Positions 37,502 through 48,286 of a stretch of 54,604 nucleotides of DNA are shown piece by piece (position 1 is the stretch's first letter; each line of letters begins with the position of its first letter). The stretch lies in NCBI GenBank assembly GCA_005880795.1, contig VBGP01000015.1, forward strand, positions 1 to 54,604, read 5' to 3'. The position numbers were made by a program, and so were the translations under genes. Below the pieces are notes generated by a model. That model was not told where the DNA came from, did no database searches, and saw only the letters and a list, made by a program, of their open reading frames with translations. This stretch comes from Chloroflexota bacterium. GTDB taxonomy: Bacteria; Chloroflexota; Dormibacteria; Dormibacterales; Dormibacteraceae.

Positions 37502-38638
37502 ATGGCAGTCCGGATCCCAGGTATCAACATCGATGAGTACTATCAGCAGCTCGGGCCGATCGAGCCCCTGATCCGCGACGACCGCGTAACCGAGGTCATG
37601 GTCAACGGCAGCGACCATGTGTACGTCGAAATGGCCGGCAAGGTCGTCCTCACCAACATCAAGTTCGTCGACGAGGACCAGCTCCTCAACGTGATCCAGT
37701 TCATCGTCCGGACGGTGGGCCGCCGCATCGACGAACGCTCACCCCTTTGCGACGCGCGTTTGGCGGACGGGTCCCGTGTCAACGCCGTGATCAGACCGCT
37801 CGCCTTGAACGGCCCGCTGCTCACCATCCGCAAGTTCTCACGCGACCCCTACCAGGTCGAAGACCTGATCCGTTTCGGTACGTGTAATGAATTTGGTTTC
37901 GGATTCCTGAAGGCCGCGGTGCTCTCCAAGGCCAACATCATCGTCTCGGGGGGAACCGGCACCGGCAAGACCACGTTCCTCAACGTTCTGTCCGGATTCA
38001 TTCCGGTCGAGGACCGCATCGTGACGATCGAGGACGCCGCTGAGCTTCAGCTGCACCAGGAGCACGTGTGCCGCCTGGAGACGCGGCCGAAGGACATCAA
38101 CGGCGAAGGCGAGATCACGATCCAGCGACTGGTCATCAACTCGCTGCGTATGCGCCCGGAGCGGATCGTCGTAGGTGAGTGTCGTGGTGGAGAGGCGCTC
38201 GACATGCTCCAGGCCATGAACACCGGCCACGACGGTTCGATGACCACCCTCCATGCAAACAGCCCACGCGACGGCCTCGCGCGTCTCGAGACGCTAGTCC
38301 TGATGGCCGGCGTGGACCTTCCCGTGCGCGCGATCCGCAACCAGGTCGCGAGCGCGATCAACCTGATCGTCCAGCTCAACCGCCTCCGCGACGGATCGCG
38401 CAAGGTGACCGCGGTCAGTGAGATCGTCGGCATGGAGCAAGACGTGATCACGATGCAGGACATCTTCGTGATGGAGCAGAAGGGCGCGACGCCGGAAGGC
38501 AAGGTCATCGCGGAGTTCAAGCCGACCGGACTCCGGCCGAAGATCCTGGACCGAATGTTCTCCCAGGGCATCCCGCTGCCGAAGGAGATCACGGCTCTGT
38601 TCCCGGCGCCGCCGGGATACAAGCCCTCCGGCCGCTAG
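37502..38638 (+). CDS. Second CpaF/TadA-type ATPase
   Basis: 378 residues, lacking the Pro/Ala-rich leader of the copy at 31667. Motifs are intact: [34 protein letters not shown] (Walker A), [30 protein letters not shown] and [12 protein letters not shown]. The C-terminus ([20 protein letters not shown]) is typical of stand-alone CpaF proteins that lie apart from tad operons in Actinobacteria and Chloroflexota. It could energise a second pilus or secretion system or supplement the first. ATG with CGGAGGGG upstream at a longish spacing. Confidence 0.92.
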   Translation: MAVRIPGINIDEYYQQLGPIEPLIRDDRVTEVMVNGSDHVYVEMAGKVVLTNIKFVDEDQLLNVIQFIVRTVGRRIDERSPLCDARLADGSRVNAVIRPLALNGPLLTIRKFSRDPYQVEDLIRFGTCNEFGFGFLKAAVLSKANIIVSGGTGTGKTTFLNVLSGFIPVEDRIVTIEDAAELQLHQEHVCRLETRPKDINGEGEITIQRLVINSLRMRPERIVVGECRGGEALDMLQAMNTGHDGSMTTLHANSPRDGLARLETLVLMAGVDLPVRAIRNQVASAINLIVQLNRLRDGSRKVTAVSEIVGMEQDVITMQDIFVMEQKGATPEGKVIAEFKPTGLRPKILDRMFSQGIPLPKEITALFPAPPGYKPSGR

Positions 38639-38653
38639 TCACTTTTTCCGTCT

Positions 38654-38659
38654 TATACT
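38654..38659 (+). promoter_or_regulatory. -10 box (TATACT) for hpf, implying a leaderless mRNA
   Basis: TATACT ends 6 bases before the GTG start of hpf, so transcription would begin at or next to the start codon. No Shine-Dalgarno is present, and no TTGACA-like -35 box is visible at the usual distance. Confidence 0.55.
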
Positions 38660-38665
38660 CGGGTT

Positions 38666-39217
38666 GTGAAGGTCGTCCTGCACGACCGTACGGACGGTCT
38701 CGGGCAGGAGGTGCGCGATACGGCGCAGCGCAAGCTGACCCGCCTCGAGCACCACTTCGGCAAGGTGATGGACGCCGAGCTGGAGTTCTCCGAAGAGCGC
38801 AAGAGAAGCGGGCTGGCGACCACGGTGTGCCGGATCACGCTCCATCTCGACGGACGCCGCGCGCCCGTCCTGCACGCGCGCGAGCGCGGGGCCGATCCCC
38901 AGTCGGCCCTGGACCTCGCCCTCGACAAGATCGACCGCCAGGTGGTGGCGTTCAAGGAAAAGGTCACCCACCGCAAGCAGCAGACATCACCGGTGCGGGT
39001 GCCGGCCGAACCGGTCCGTGCCGGGCAAGAGCGCTCCTCGGAGCCTGAGCGCATGCGGCTAAAGCTGCGGCCGATGTCGGTCTCAGAGGCCTCCTCGGAG
39101 CTCCTGGCGGACAGCCAGCCGTTCCTGGTCTACCTGGACGAGGACTCGGGTGAGATCCAGATCATGGTGAAGCGAGCCGACGGCTCCCTGGCTGTGATCG
39201 AGCCTGTGATCCCCTAG
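38666..39217 (+). CDS. hpf: Long-form ribosome hibernation promoting factor
   Basis: 183 residues. The N-terminal RaiA/HPF domain reads VVLHDRTDGLGQEVRDTAQRKLTRLEHHFGKV...SALDLALDKIDRQVVAFKEKV. After a variable linker, a C-terminal dimerisation domain follows (LRPMSVSEASSELLADSQPFLVYLDEDSGEIQIMVKRADGSLAVIEP). The long form makes 100S dimers by itself during slow growth. GTG start with a -10 box just upstream, so it is probably translated without a leader. It lies 42 bases before secA, a common neighbourhood. Confidence 0.94.
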   Translation: MKVVLHDRTDGLGQEVRDTAQRKLTRLEHHFGKVMDAELEFSEERKRSGLATTVCRITLHLDGRRAPVLHARERGADPQSALDLALDKIDRQVVAFKEKVTHRKQQTSPVRVPAEPVRAGQERSSEPERMRLKLRPMSVSEASSELLADSQPFLVYLDEDSGEIQIMVKRADGSLAVIEPVIP

Positions 39218-39259
39218 CCCGGGGTTCAGTCACCCTCGGGCCGGGTAACCTCTATTCCA

Positions 39260-41902
<2,643 letters not shown>

Positions 41903-41938
41903 AGTCCGGCCTGCCACGCATGCCGTTATGGAGATTTG

Positions 41939-43055
41939 ATGGACGCTGAACTGAACCCGAAAGAGCTCTTGAAAAGGATCCTCCAGCTCAAGGAGCACCT
42001 TTGACCTGCCTGCGAAAGGGAAGAGGGCAGACGAGCTAGACGCACAGCTCACCCAGCCTGGGGTCTGGGACGATCCGAAGCACGCCGGCCAGATGGCGCG
42101 CGAGGCTGCCGAGAACCGGGAGCAGATTGCGACGTGGGACCGCCTGGAGAGGCGCGCCCGCGACGTCCTGGAGCTCGAGCAGCTGGGCGAGGACGATCCC
42201 GAGCTGGAGAAGCAGGTAGCCGAAGAGCAGGCCGCCGTGGAGAAGGAGCTGCGTTCCCACGAGCTCGACCTGTTGTTCACCGACACGTACGCAAACCACA
42301 ACGCCGTCGTGACCATCTCGGTCGGCCAGGGCGGGGTGGAGGCGCAGGACTGGGTCGAGATGCTGCTGCGCATGTACCTCAAGTGGGCGGAGCGCCGAGG
42401 CTTCGAGACCGAGATCATCGACGAGTCACGCGGTGAGGAGGCCGGGCTGAAGAGCGTGACGTTCATCGTCCACGGGCCGCGGGCCTACGGTCTCCTTCGC
42501 TCGGAGCATGGAGTGCACAGGCTGGTCAGGATCTCCCCGTTCGACCAGAATCACCGGCGGCACACCTCGTTCGCGCTGGTCGAGGTCATGCCCGAGCTCG
42601 AGAGTACCGACGAGGCCGCGGTCGTGATCAACCCGCAGGACCTGCGGATCGACACCTACCGCTCGACTGGAGCGGGCGGGCAGCACGTCAACAAGACCGA
42701 CTCTGCGGTGCGGATCACGCACCTACCGACCGGGATCGTGGTCACCTGCCAGAACGAGCGGTCGCAGATGAAGAACCGCGAGATGGCCATGAAGGTGCTC
42801 AAGGCGCGGCTGTTCCAGCGCCAGCAGCAGGAGGCCGCCGAGCACCTGGACCAGATACGCGGTCAGGTCATGCCGGCCGAGTTCGGCTCGCAGATCCGGA
42901 ACTACGTCCTGCAGCCCTACACGCTGGTCAAGGACGTGCGGACCGGCCTCGAGGTCGGGAACGCGCAGGCGGTGCTCGACGGCGAGATCGATCCCTTCAT
43001 CGAGAGCTGGCTGCGCTGGCGTCTGGGCAAGAACGGATCGACTCCCGCCGGATAG
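41939..43055 (+). CDS. prfB: Peptide chain release factor 2, read by programmed +1 frameshift
   Basis: Terminates at UGA and UAA. The first 21 codons (41939-42001: MDAELNPKELLKRILQLKEHL) end at an in-frame TGA (42002-42004). Skipping the T at 42002 continues with DLPAKGKRADELDAQL to the stop at 43055, giving 371 residues, the normal size. The codon-reading tripeptide SPF is in VRISPFDQNHRRHTSF and the catalytic GGQ is at about residues 246-248 (STGAGGQHVNKTDSAVR). ATG has TGGAG upstream. Automatic annotation would probably start it late, at 42093. Its stop codon lies within the first copy of a paired palindrome. Confidence 0.95.
41990..42005 (+). promoter_or_regulatory. prfB programmed +1 frameshift site
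   Basis: AAGGAG, then CAC, then CTT TGA C: an internal Shine-Dalgarno placed three bases before the slippery CTT, followed by the in-frame UGA and C. This is the same geometry as the E. coli site (AGGGGG TAT CTT TGA C). Low RF2 favours the shift, so RF2 autoregulates. Confidence 0.93.
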
Positions 43056-43109
43056 TCCGGACTAACCGAGGATCTGAGCATGGGAGTAATCGATAGTCCG
43101 GACTAACCG
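43051..43109. promoter_or_regulatory. Pair of palindromic operator-like sites upstream of ftsE
   Basis: The 18-base unit GATAGTCCGGACTAACCG occurs at 43051-43068 and 43092-43109, offset by 41 bp. Each contains the perfect 12-bp palindrome TAGTCCGGACTA. The first overlaps the prfB stop. Both lie 70-128 bases upstream of the ftsE -35 box. No known consensus is claimed. Confidence 0.6.
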
Positions 43110-43178
43110 GGCGTTTCGGAACGCGCAAGCCTGGTAACCCCCGGTCGTTAAACCAGTGTTTGACACTCTGGGAAGGGG

Positions 43179-43207
43179 TTGGACGGATCGGAGCGCTGCG
43201 TTATACT
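43179..43207 (+). promoter_or_regulatory. Promoter of ftsE (TTGGAC, 17 bp, TATACT)
   Basis: TTGGAC at 43179-43184 and TATACT at 43202-43207 are 17 bases apart. The transcription start would be near 43214, giving a leader of about 54 bases. The rest of the 43056-43267 gap holds the paired palindromes and an isolated TTGACA at 43160 without a matching -10. Confidence 0.65.
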
Positions 43208-43267
43208 GCCCGCGACCTAGCCACGCGCGCCCGCGGGCACGCAACGATAAAGCAAGAGACGCAGCTA

Positions 43268-44011
43268 ATGGTTTTGACACCAGATTTTGCAACCCGGCCG
43301 GTTATCAGTTTCCAGCACGTCTTCAAGACGTACCCGACTGGAACTGAGGCTCTTCGCGACGTCAATCTCGAGGTCCCCGAGGGCGATTTCCTGTTCCTCG
43401 TCGGTCCCTCAGGCGCCGGCAAGTCGACCCTGGTGCGCCTGCTGATCCGCGAGGAGAAGCCGAGCAGAGGCAAGATCTTCGTCGACGGCATCGAGCTGGG
43501 CCGGATGAAGAGGCGCAGGCTGCCCCACTACCGCCGGAAGGTCGGCCTGGTGTTCCAGGACTTCAAGCTCCTGCCCAACCTCACGGTTTACGAGAACGTC
43601 GCCTTCGCACTGCGGGTCCTGGGTGAGCCCGAGCACATGATTCAGTCACGAGTCGCGGAGGCGCTCGACACGGTCAGCCTGTCCGGCAAAGAGAACACGT
43701 ACCCGTCGAACCTTTCCGGCGGCGAGCAGCAGCGCGTGGCGATCGCGCGCGCGCTTGTGCATGCTCCCCGGTTCATCATCGCCGACGAGCCCACTGGCAA
43801 CCTGGATCCGGCGACCGCGTGGGAGATCATGCAGCTCTTCCTCCGAATCAACGCCCGCGGAGCCACCGTCGTGATGGCGACCCACAACCGCGAGATCGTC
43901 GACCTCCTCCGCCGCCGAGTCATCGCAATCGACTCAGGACAGATCGCAAGAGACGACCGTTCCAGCAGGTATCACGAAGATGTTGCGAAACCTCAAGTTC
44001 GCGTTCAATAG
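43268..44011 (+). CDS. ftsE: Cell division ATP-binding protein FtsE
   Basis: 247-residue ABC ATPase, partner of FtsX in controlling septal peptidoglycan hydrolases. Walker A GPSGAGKSTLVRLL, Q-loop LVFQDFKLLPNLTVYENV, signature NLSGGEQQRVAIARAL, Walker B FIIADEPTGNLD and H-loop MATHNREIVD are all present. The ATG at 43268 is chosen because an earlier in-frame start at 43160 would translate the promoter. The C-terminal 10 codons overlap ftsX by 32 bases. Confidence 0.95.
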   Translation: MVLTPDFATRPVISFQHVFKTYPTGTEALRDVNLEVPEGDFLFLVGPSGAGKSTLVRLLIREEKPSRGKIFVDGIELGRMKRRRLPHYRRKVGLVFQDFKLLPNLTVYENVAFALRVLGEPEHMIQSRVAEALDTVSLSGKENTYPSNLSGGEQQRVAIARALVHAPRFIIADEPTGNLDPATAWEIMQLFLRINARGATVVMATHNREIVDLLRRRVIAIDSGQIARDDRSSRYHEDVAKPQVRVQ

Positions 44012-44870
44012 CGCCTGGCAGAGCTTCTGGCGGAACCTGGCCGTGAGCCTGGCCGCGGTTCTGTCGATCACGCTCATCCTCATGCTCGCCGGCATCAATC
44101 TCCTGGTCGGGCATGCGTTCTCGCAAGTGCTCGACGGTTTCCGCGACAAGGTCAGCGAGATCTCGATCAACGTGTCCGACGACACCCCGCTGTCCAACGT
44201 TTACGACTTCCAGCAGCAGCTAGCCGCCGACTCGCGCGTGACGAACGTGAAGTTCGTGACCAAGGACGAGGCCTTGACGCAGTTCAAGGCGGATCCCCAG
44301 AACGGCGTCCTGGCCCAGCAGATCGACGGCAACCCGCTCGACGCGAAGCTGGACGTGCAGGTGAAGAGCCTGAGTGACGTCGCCGCGATCGACGCCAAGG
44401 CGCGGCAGTGGTCTGGAGTCGACCCCACCGACCCGACGAACTACCAGGGCGATTTCATCAACCGCATGCTCCAGCTGTCGCAGTGGTTGGGGCTTGCCGG
44501 GGTCGCCCTGCTCGTCATCCTGCTCATCGTGTCGGTCGTGATCGTCATGAACACGATTCGCACGGCCGTCTATCACCGGCGCAAAGAGATCGAGGTGATG
44601 AAGCTGGTGGGTGCGACCGAGTGGTTCGTGCGCGGCCCGTTCGTGATCGAGGGCATCATGACCGGCCTGGTGGCTGCGGCCATCGCGCTCGCCCTCCTGG
44701 TGATCTCCTATGAACCGATCGTCGCTCGATTCAAATCAGACGTCGGTTTCATCCCGCTCTCCTATGACCCGGCGTTCATCTCGAACCTGGCCACCGACCT
44801 GCTTCTGGCCGGAGCCCTGCTCGGAGCCCTCGGCAGCTACATCGGCGTCCGCCGCTACGTGAGGATCTGA
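43980..44870 (+). CDS. ftsX: Cell division protein FtsX
   Basis: 296-residue membrane subunit with four membrane segments: NLAVSLAAVLSITLILMLAG, then a large extracytoplasmic loop (residues ~60-160, with NVKFVTKDEALTQFKADP), and GVALLVILLIVSVVIVMNTI, GIMTGLVAAAIALALLVI and LLLAGALLGALGSYIGV. HRRKEIEVMKLVGATEWFVRGPF is the coupling region contacting FtsE. The loop transmits the ATPase cycle to a wall hydrolase, very probably the M23 protein encoded 2 bases downstream. Confidence 0.95.
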   Translation: MLRNLKFAFNSAWQSFWRNLAVSLAAVLSITLILMLAGINLLVGHAFSQVLDGFRDKVSEISINVSDDTPLSNVYDFQQQLAADSRVTNVKFVTKDEALTQFKADPQNGVLAQQIDGNPLDAKLDVQVKSLSDVAAIDAKARQWSGVDPTDPTNYQGDFINRMLQLSQWLGLAGVALLVILLIVSVVIVMNTIRTAVYHRRKEIEVMKLVGATEWFVRGPFVIEGIMTGLVAAAIALALLVISYEPIVARFKSDVGFIPLSYDPAFISNLATDLLLAGALLGALGSYIGVRRYVRI

Positions 44871-44872
44871 CA

Positions 44873-46102
44873 TTGAAAGCCCGCATCCTCCTCGCCGTCC
44901 TCCTGGCGACATTCTTCTCGCTGCCGCATTCAGTCCAGACCGCTTCGGCCGTCTACTGCTATTCGGGCGATCCTCCCGCCGTCTACCAGGCTTGTCTCGC
45001 GTACAACAGCGGCATCGGGCAACAGGTCAACAACCAGAACCAACTCGAAAGCATTCAGGCGCAGATCAGCAACACCGTCGCTCAGATCAACGCCATCGAC
45101 GCTCTGATCGCCAGCCTGAAGAACCAGATCGCCGCCCAGCGGGCGCTCATCGCTCAGACCCAGGCGGCGATCGACGATCTGAACATGAGGATCAGGTTTG
45201 GTGAAGTGGCTCAGATCCGGCTCGAAGCTCATCTCAGCGTGCGGGAAGAGCTGCTGAACCAGCGCCTGCGCTACGTCGACTCACATGGGAGCGTCAACTA
45301 CGTTCAACTGGCACTTAGCTCCAACAACATCAATCAGCTGTTGAATCGGATCGTTGGTGCTCAGCAGGTCGCAGCCTCGGACCGGCGCCTGCTCGCCAAT
45401 CTGGGCGATGAGCGCAGGCAGGTCGCGATCGCAGCCAACGAGCTGGACCTGAAGAAGAGCCAGGTCGTGATCCTGCTGCAGCAGCAGCAAGCGACCGAGG
45501 CCGACCTGGAGAAGAACCTGACGACCCAGAACGCGGCGATCGTCGCGGAGCAGAAGCTCCAAGCGCAACTGTCAGTGCAGTATGCGCAGGTGCAGGCGGA
45601 GCGGGCTGCGATCGACGCCCAGGTCGCACAGCTGTACCTGCAATATGCCGCCCAGGCGGAAAAGGCAGGCGGTGGCAACGGCGTGTTCGAGTGGCCGGTG
45701 CCAGCGTGCGGGTATGCCTGCATCTCTCAGGGTTTCGGGTGTTCGAGCTTCTACCTCGAGGTCTACGACCCAAGCTGTCCCTACCCGCACAAGATCCACA
45801 CCGGTGTCGACATCGCCGGGTCATACGGGACCCCGATCGTGGCCGCCGATACAGGCATCGCGTACCTCTACCCACGCAGCATCGGCTACGGCAACCTGCT
45901 CGTGATCATCCACGGCAACGGCTACTCGACGTATTACGGACATCTGGCGGGGTATGCCGCGATTTCCACCGGGCAGGTCGTCCCGCGTGGCACGACGGTC
46001 GCTTACGAAGGTTCGACGGGTTGGTCCACCGGGCCGCACCTGCATTTCGAGATCAGGGTCAACGGCGTCTACAAGAACCCCTGCATCTGGCTCGGTTGTT
46101 AG
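44873..46102 (+). CDS. Exported coiled-coil M23 peptidoglycan hydrolase (FtsEX-activated type)
   Basis: 409 residues. A signal peptide (ILLAVLLATFFSLPHSVQTASA) is followed by two long coiled-coil stretches (~50-120 and ~170-265, Gln/Ala/Leu-rich) and a C-terminal LytM/M23 domain. Zinc ligands are visible in HKIHTGVDIAGSYGTP and in GPHLHFEIRVNG, with the added GYSTYYGHLAGYA. Layout and position match EnvC/PcsB-type hydrolases gated by FtsEX. The catalytic domain carries six Cys (CGYACIS, GFGCSS, DPSCPYP, NPCIWLGC), unusual for the family and suitable for disulfides. TTG start. Confidence 0.92.
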   Translation: MKARILLAVLLATFFSLPHSVQTASAVYCYSGDPPAVYQACLAYNSGIGQQVNNQNQLESIQAQISNTVAQINAIDALIASLKNQIAAQRALIAQTQAAIDDLNMRIRFGEVAQIRLEAHLSVREELLNQRLRYVDSHGSVNYVQLALSSNNINQLLNRIVGAQQVAASDRRLLANLGDERRQVAIAANELDLKKSQVVILLQQQQATEADLEKNLTTQNAAIVAEQKLQAQLSVQYAQVQAERAAIDAQVAQLYLQYAAQAEKAGGGNGVFEWPVPACGYACISQGFGCSSFYLEVYDPSCPYPHKIHTGVDIAGSYGTPIVAADTGIAYLYPRSIGYGNLLVIIHGNGYSTYYGHLAGYAAISTGQVVPRGTTVAYEGSTGWSTGPHLHFEIRVNGVYKNPCIWLGC

Positions 46103-46111
46103 TCTGACCAC

Positions 46112-47311
46112 ATGAATCGAAGCGTCGCCCTGCGGGGTGGCGCCGTCGCGCTGATCCTGGTCATCGGTTTCGTCGCGGGTTTGTACGTCGATCAGGCTTA
46201 CCCCGAGTTCGTGCCGTATTTCGGGCACCGAAATGTCTCGAGGGTGGATCTCACCGAGGTCCAGCAGGCGGCGCGTTTGATCCAGGCGGATTACGTCGAC
46301 ACCAACGTCAACGCTTCAAAGCTGTCGCAGGGCAGCGTGCAGGGCCTGGTGAGCAGCCTTGGCGACCCATATTCCCTGTACTTCAGCCCTGACCAGTACA
46401 AGAAGCTCCAGCAGAGCTATCAGGGGCAGTACACCGGGATCGGAATCTACCTCAGCTTCAGCACGACGACCTACCCCACCATCACTGGGACCGTGCCGGG
46501 TTCGCCGGCCGCAGAAGCGGGATTGATGAGGGGCGACCAGATCGTCAAGGTCGGGGACAAGGACATGAAGGCCATAACGGCCGATCAGGCAACGGCGCTG
46601 ATCCAGGGACCGGTGGGGACCAAGGTCACGCTCACGATCATGCGGGGCGCGGACGCGATGACTTTTACGATCACCCGGGCGCAGATCCAGGTGCCGACCG
46701 TTCGCTCGGCAATGGTCGGGAACCGCGTGCTCTACGTGCGGATCTACCAGTTCGGGTCGGAGACGTCGAAGGAGTTTGCTGCGGCGCTGAAGGGCGGGCT
46801 TTCCGGTGCCAACGGCATGGTGCTCGACCTGCGCAGCGACCCTGGCGGATTCATCTCGGCCGCCGATGACGTGATCACCCAGTTCGTCGCGACTGGGGAG
46901 ACCTTCGAGACCCACGGCCGCAACGGTGTAGATCGCCACCAGGTCGGCTCCCAGCATGCCGCGCCAAGCGTGCCGCTGGTCGTCCTGGTCGATGCCAACA
47001 GCGCTTCGGCGGCCGAGATCGTGGCCGGCTCGCTTCAGGTCCACAACCGGGCGAAGCTGGTCGGCACGACGACCTTCGGCAAGGGCTCCGTGCAGGAAGA
47101 CTTCGTCCTGAGCGATGGATCGGATGTCCACCTCACGGTGGAACGTTGGTTCCTGCCAAACGGCGTGACCATCGACCACAAGGGCCTCACCCCTGACGTG
47201 AGCGTGACGCTGACTCGGGCGGCGGACGCTTATGACGTGACGCAGCCGTCCCTTGGATACGCCAACGACACCCAGCTGAATGCAGCATTGACTTTGCTGG
47301 CGGGTGGGTAG
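46112..47311 (+). CDS. S41 carboxyl-terminal processing protease (CtpA-like)
   Basis: 399 residues. An N-terminal membrane anchor (GGAVALILVIGFVAGLYVDQAY) precedes a PDZ domain (TVPGSPAAEAGLMRGDQIVKVGD) and the tail-specific protease core with LRSDPGGFISAADDV. The nucleophile Ser is in LVDANSASAAEIVAGSL and the Lys general base in GTTTFGKGSVQEDF. Such enzymes often process or turn over wall hydrolases; the gene follows the M23 protein by 9 bases. ATG with no strong Shine-Dalgarno. Confidence 0.93.
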   Translation: MNRSVALRGGAVALILVIGFVAGLYVDQAYPEFVPYFGHRNVSRVDLTEVQQAARLIQADYVDTNVNASKLSQGSVQGLVSSLGDPYSLYFSPDQYKKLQQSYQGQYTGIGIYLSFSTTTYPTITGTVPGSPAAEAGLMRGDQIVKVGDKDMKAITADQATALIQGPVGTKVTLTIMRGADAMTFTITRAQIQVPTVRSAMVGNRVLYVRIYQFGSETSKEFAAALKGGLSGANGMVLDLRSDPGGFISAADDVITQFVATGETFETHGRNGVDRHQVGSQHAAPSVPLVVLVDANSASAAEIVAGSLQVHNRAKLVGTTTFGKGSVQEDFVLSDGSDVHLTVERWFLPNGVTIDHKGLTPDVSVTLTRAADAYDVTQPSLGYANDTQLNAALTLLAGG

Positions 47312-47328
47312 ACTGGCTGACGCGATAC

Positions 47329-47402
47329 GGGCGGTTAGCTCAGCTGGCTAGAGCGCCTCGCTTACACCGAGGAGGTCGTTGGTTCAAGTCCATCACCGCC
47401 CA
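47329..47402 (+). tRNA. tRNA-Val (UAC)
   Basis: A 74-base cloverleaf: acceptor GGGCGGT / ACCGCCC, anticodon stem CCTCG / CGAGG with loop CTTACAC (anticodon TAC at 47363-47365), and T-loop TTCAAGT. The T-stem has one T-T mismatch. The 3' CCA is not encoded. It lies 17 bases after the S41 protease stop, so it may be transcribed with it or from an unseen promoter. Confidence 0.93.
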
Positions 47403-47412
47403 CACTTGACTC

Positions 47413-47970
47413 CTAGGACTTGGGCAGGTTCGCGACAGCGATGCGAGCCAGTGCCTCTACCTTCGACGGGTCGCTGGCGGGGCTGACCGCGATCAGCAAG
47501 ACGACGTTCGACTTGAAAACGAAGATGACGATGCCGCCCCCGCCGGCGCTGGTCGCCGTGTACTCGAAGGCCTTGTCCCCTATGCCCGTGACCGGCTTGG
47601 CGTTGGAGATTCCGTACTGGCCGTTCATCACGGCCGCCAGCTGGTCCGGCGAGACTGAGTCGGCGGTCGTTGTGTCCGGGTAGGTCTGCGCGAATACCAA
47701 AACAGACGCCTGACTGTCCTGGCTTCCGTAGATGCACGCGCCTGGGACCGACGCTCCGGTACCGGCGGCGAGATTCGTCAACGTGGCGCCGGTCGCAGTC
47801 GACGCATCCGCCGAAGTGACCAGAGAGCAGGCGTCCACCGACGTGATTTGGGCGGCTTTGGTCGGAGTGGGGGAGGACTTTGCCGAGGAGTTGGATGGGC
47901 TGCCACCGCAGGCAACGGTCAGGGCCGCCGCGACGGCCAGCGCAGCCAGGGCGCGACCGGTCCAGGTCAT
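47413..47970 (-). CDS. Putative lipoprotein, DUF3558-like
   Basis: 185 residues. The signal peptide RALAALAVAAALTVACGGS ends in a lipobox (TVAC), so Cys about 21 would be lipidated. A Ser/Pro/Thr linker (SPSNSSAKSSPTPTK) follows, then a domain with ITSVDACSLVTSADASTATG, GACIYGSQ and GIGDKAFEYTA, resembling the DUF3558 group of actinobacterial lipoproteins. Role unknown. ATG at 47970 is preferred, because residues before it are polar and would spoil the signal sequence. It is antisense to both neighbouring tRNAs. Confidence 0.75.
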   Translation of the reverse strand: MTWTGRALAALAVAAALTVACGGSPSNSSAKSSPTPTKAAQITSVDACSLVTSADASTATGATLTNLAAGTGASVPGACIYGSQDSQASVLVFAQTYPDTTTADSVSPDQLAAVMNGQYGISNAKPVTGIGDKAFEYTATSAGGGGIVIFVFKSNVVLLIAVSPASDPSKVEALARIAVANLPKS

Positions 47971-48085
47971 CGGCTTTGAGGGATTGCTGCGGCGGTCACG
48001 ATGGGGCCCGTAGTCTCGCAAGGGCGCCATTGGCTGTCAAGCGATAACGAGTCGAATCCAGTCCGCCGATAAAATTACCCGCCGT

Positions 48086-48162
48086 GCCGAGGTAGCTCAG
48101 CTTGGTAGAGCACTTGACTGAAAATCAAGGTGTCGCCGGTTCAAATCCGGCCCTCGGCACCA
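48086..48162 (+). tRNA. tRNA-Phe (GAA)
   Basis: Acceptor GCCGAGG / CCTCGGC, D-arm GCTCAGCTTGGTAGAGC, anticodon stem CTTGA / TCAAG with loop CTGAAAA (anticodon GAA, 48120-48122), and T-arm GCCGG-TTCAAAT-CCGGC. The CCA end is encoded (48160-48162). A TAAAAT box lies about 10 bases upstream of the mature 5' end. Confidence 0.96.
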
Positions 48163-48215
48163 TCAACCGCTAGTGTCCATCAGGTGACAGGGCCGACGCG
48201 GGTGCCGTGCATTAC

Positions 48216-48276
48216 GCACGTTTTGCGCAAAGTGCACGTTTCGCGTGCGTGGCAAAGGTTCGTTTTGCGCAAAACG
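48216..48276. promoter_or_regulatory. Pair of TTTTGCGCAAA palindromes upstream of the LLM oxidoreductase
   Basis: CGTTTTGCGCAAAACG (48261-48276) is a perfect 16-bp palindrome. A near-copy with core TTTTGCGCAAA lies at 48221-48231 inside GCAC...GTGC flanks. The centres are 42 bp apart, about four turns of DNA. This looks like paired operator sites for a dimeric repressor. The rest of 48163-48286 shows no clear -35/-10 pair. Confidence 0.6.
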
Positions 48277-48286
48277 CGTTGAATCT

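Noticed and set aside
43160-43165. TTGACA as the -35 box of ftsE
   Set aside because: The nearest TATACT is 36 bases away, too far; TTGGAC at 43179 has the correct 17-base spacing.
43160-43268. Upstream ATG as the ftsE start
   Set aside because: It would translate across the TTGGAC/TATACT promoter, and the added residues are not conserved in FtsE.
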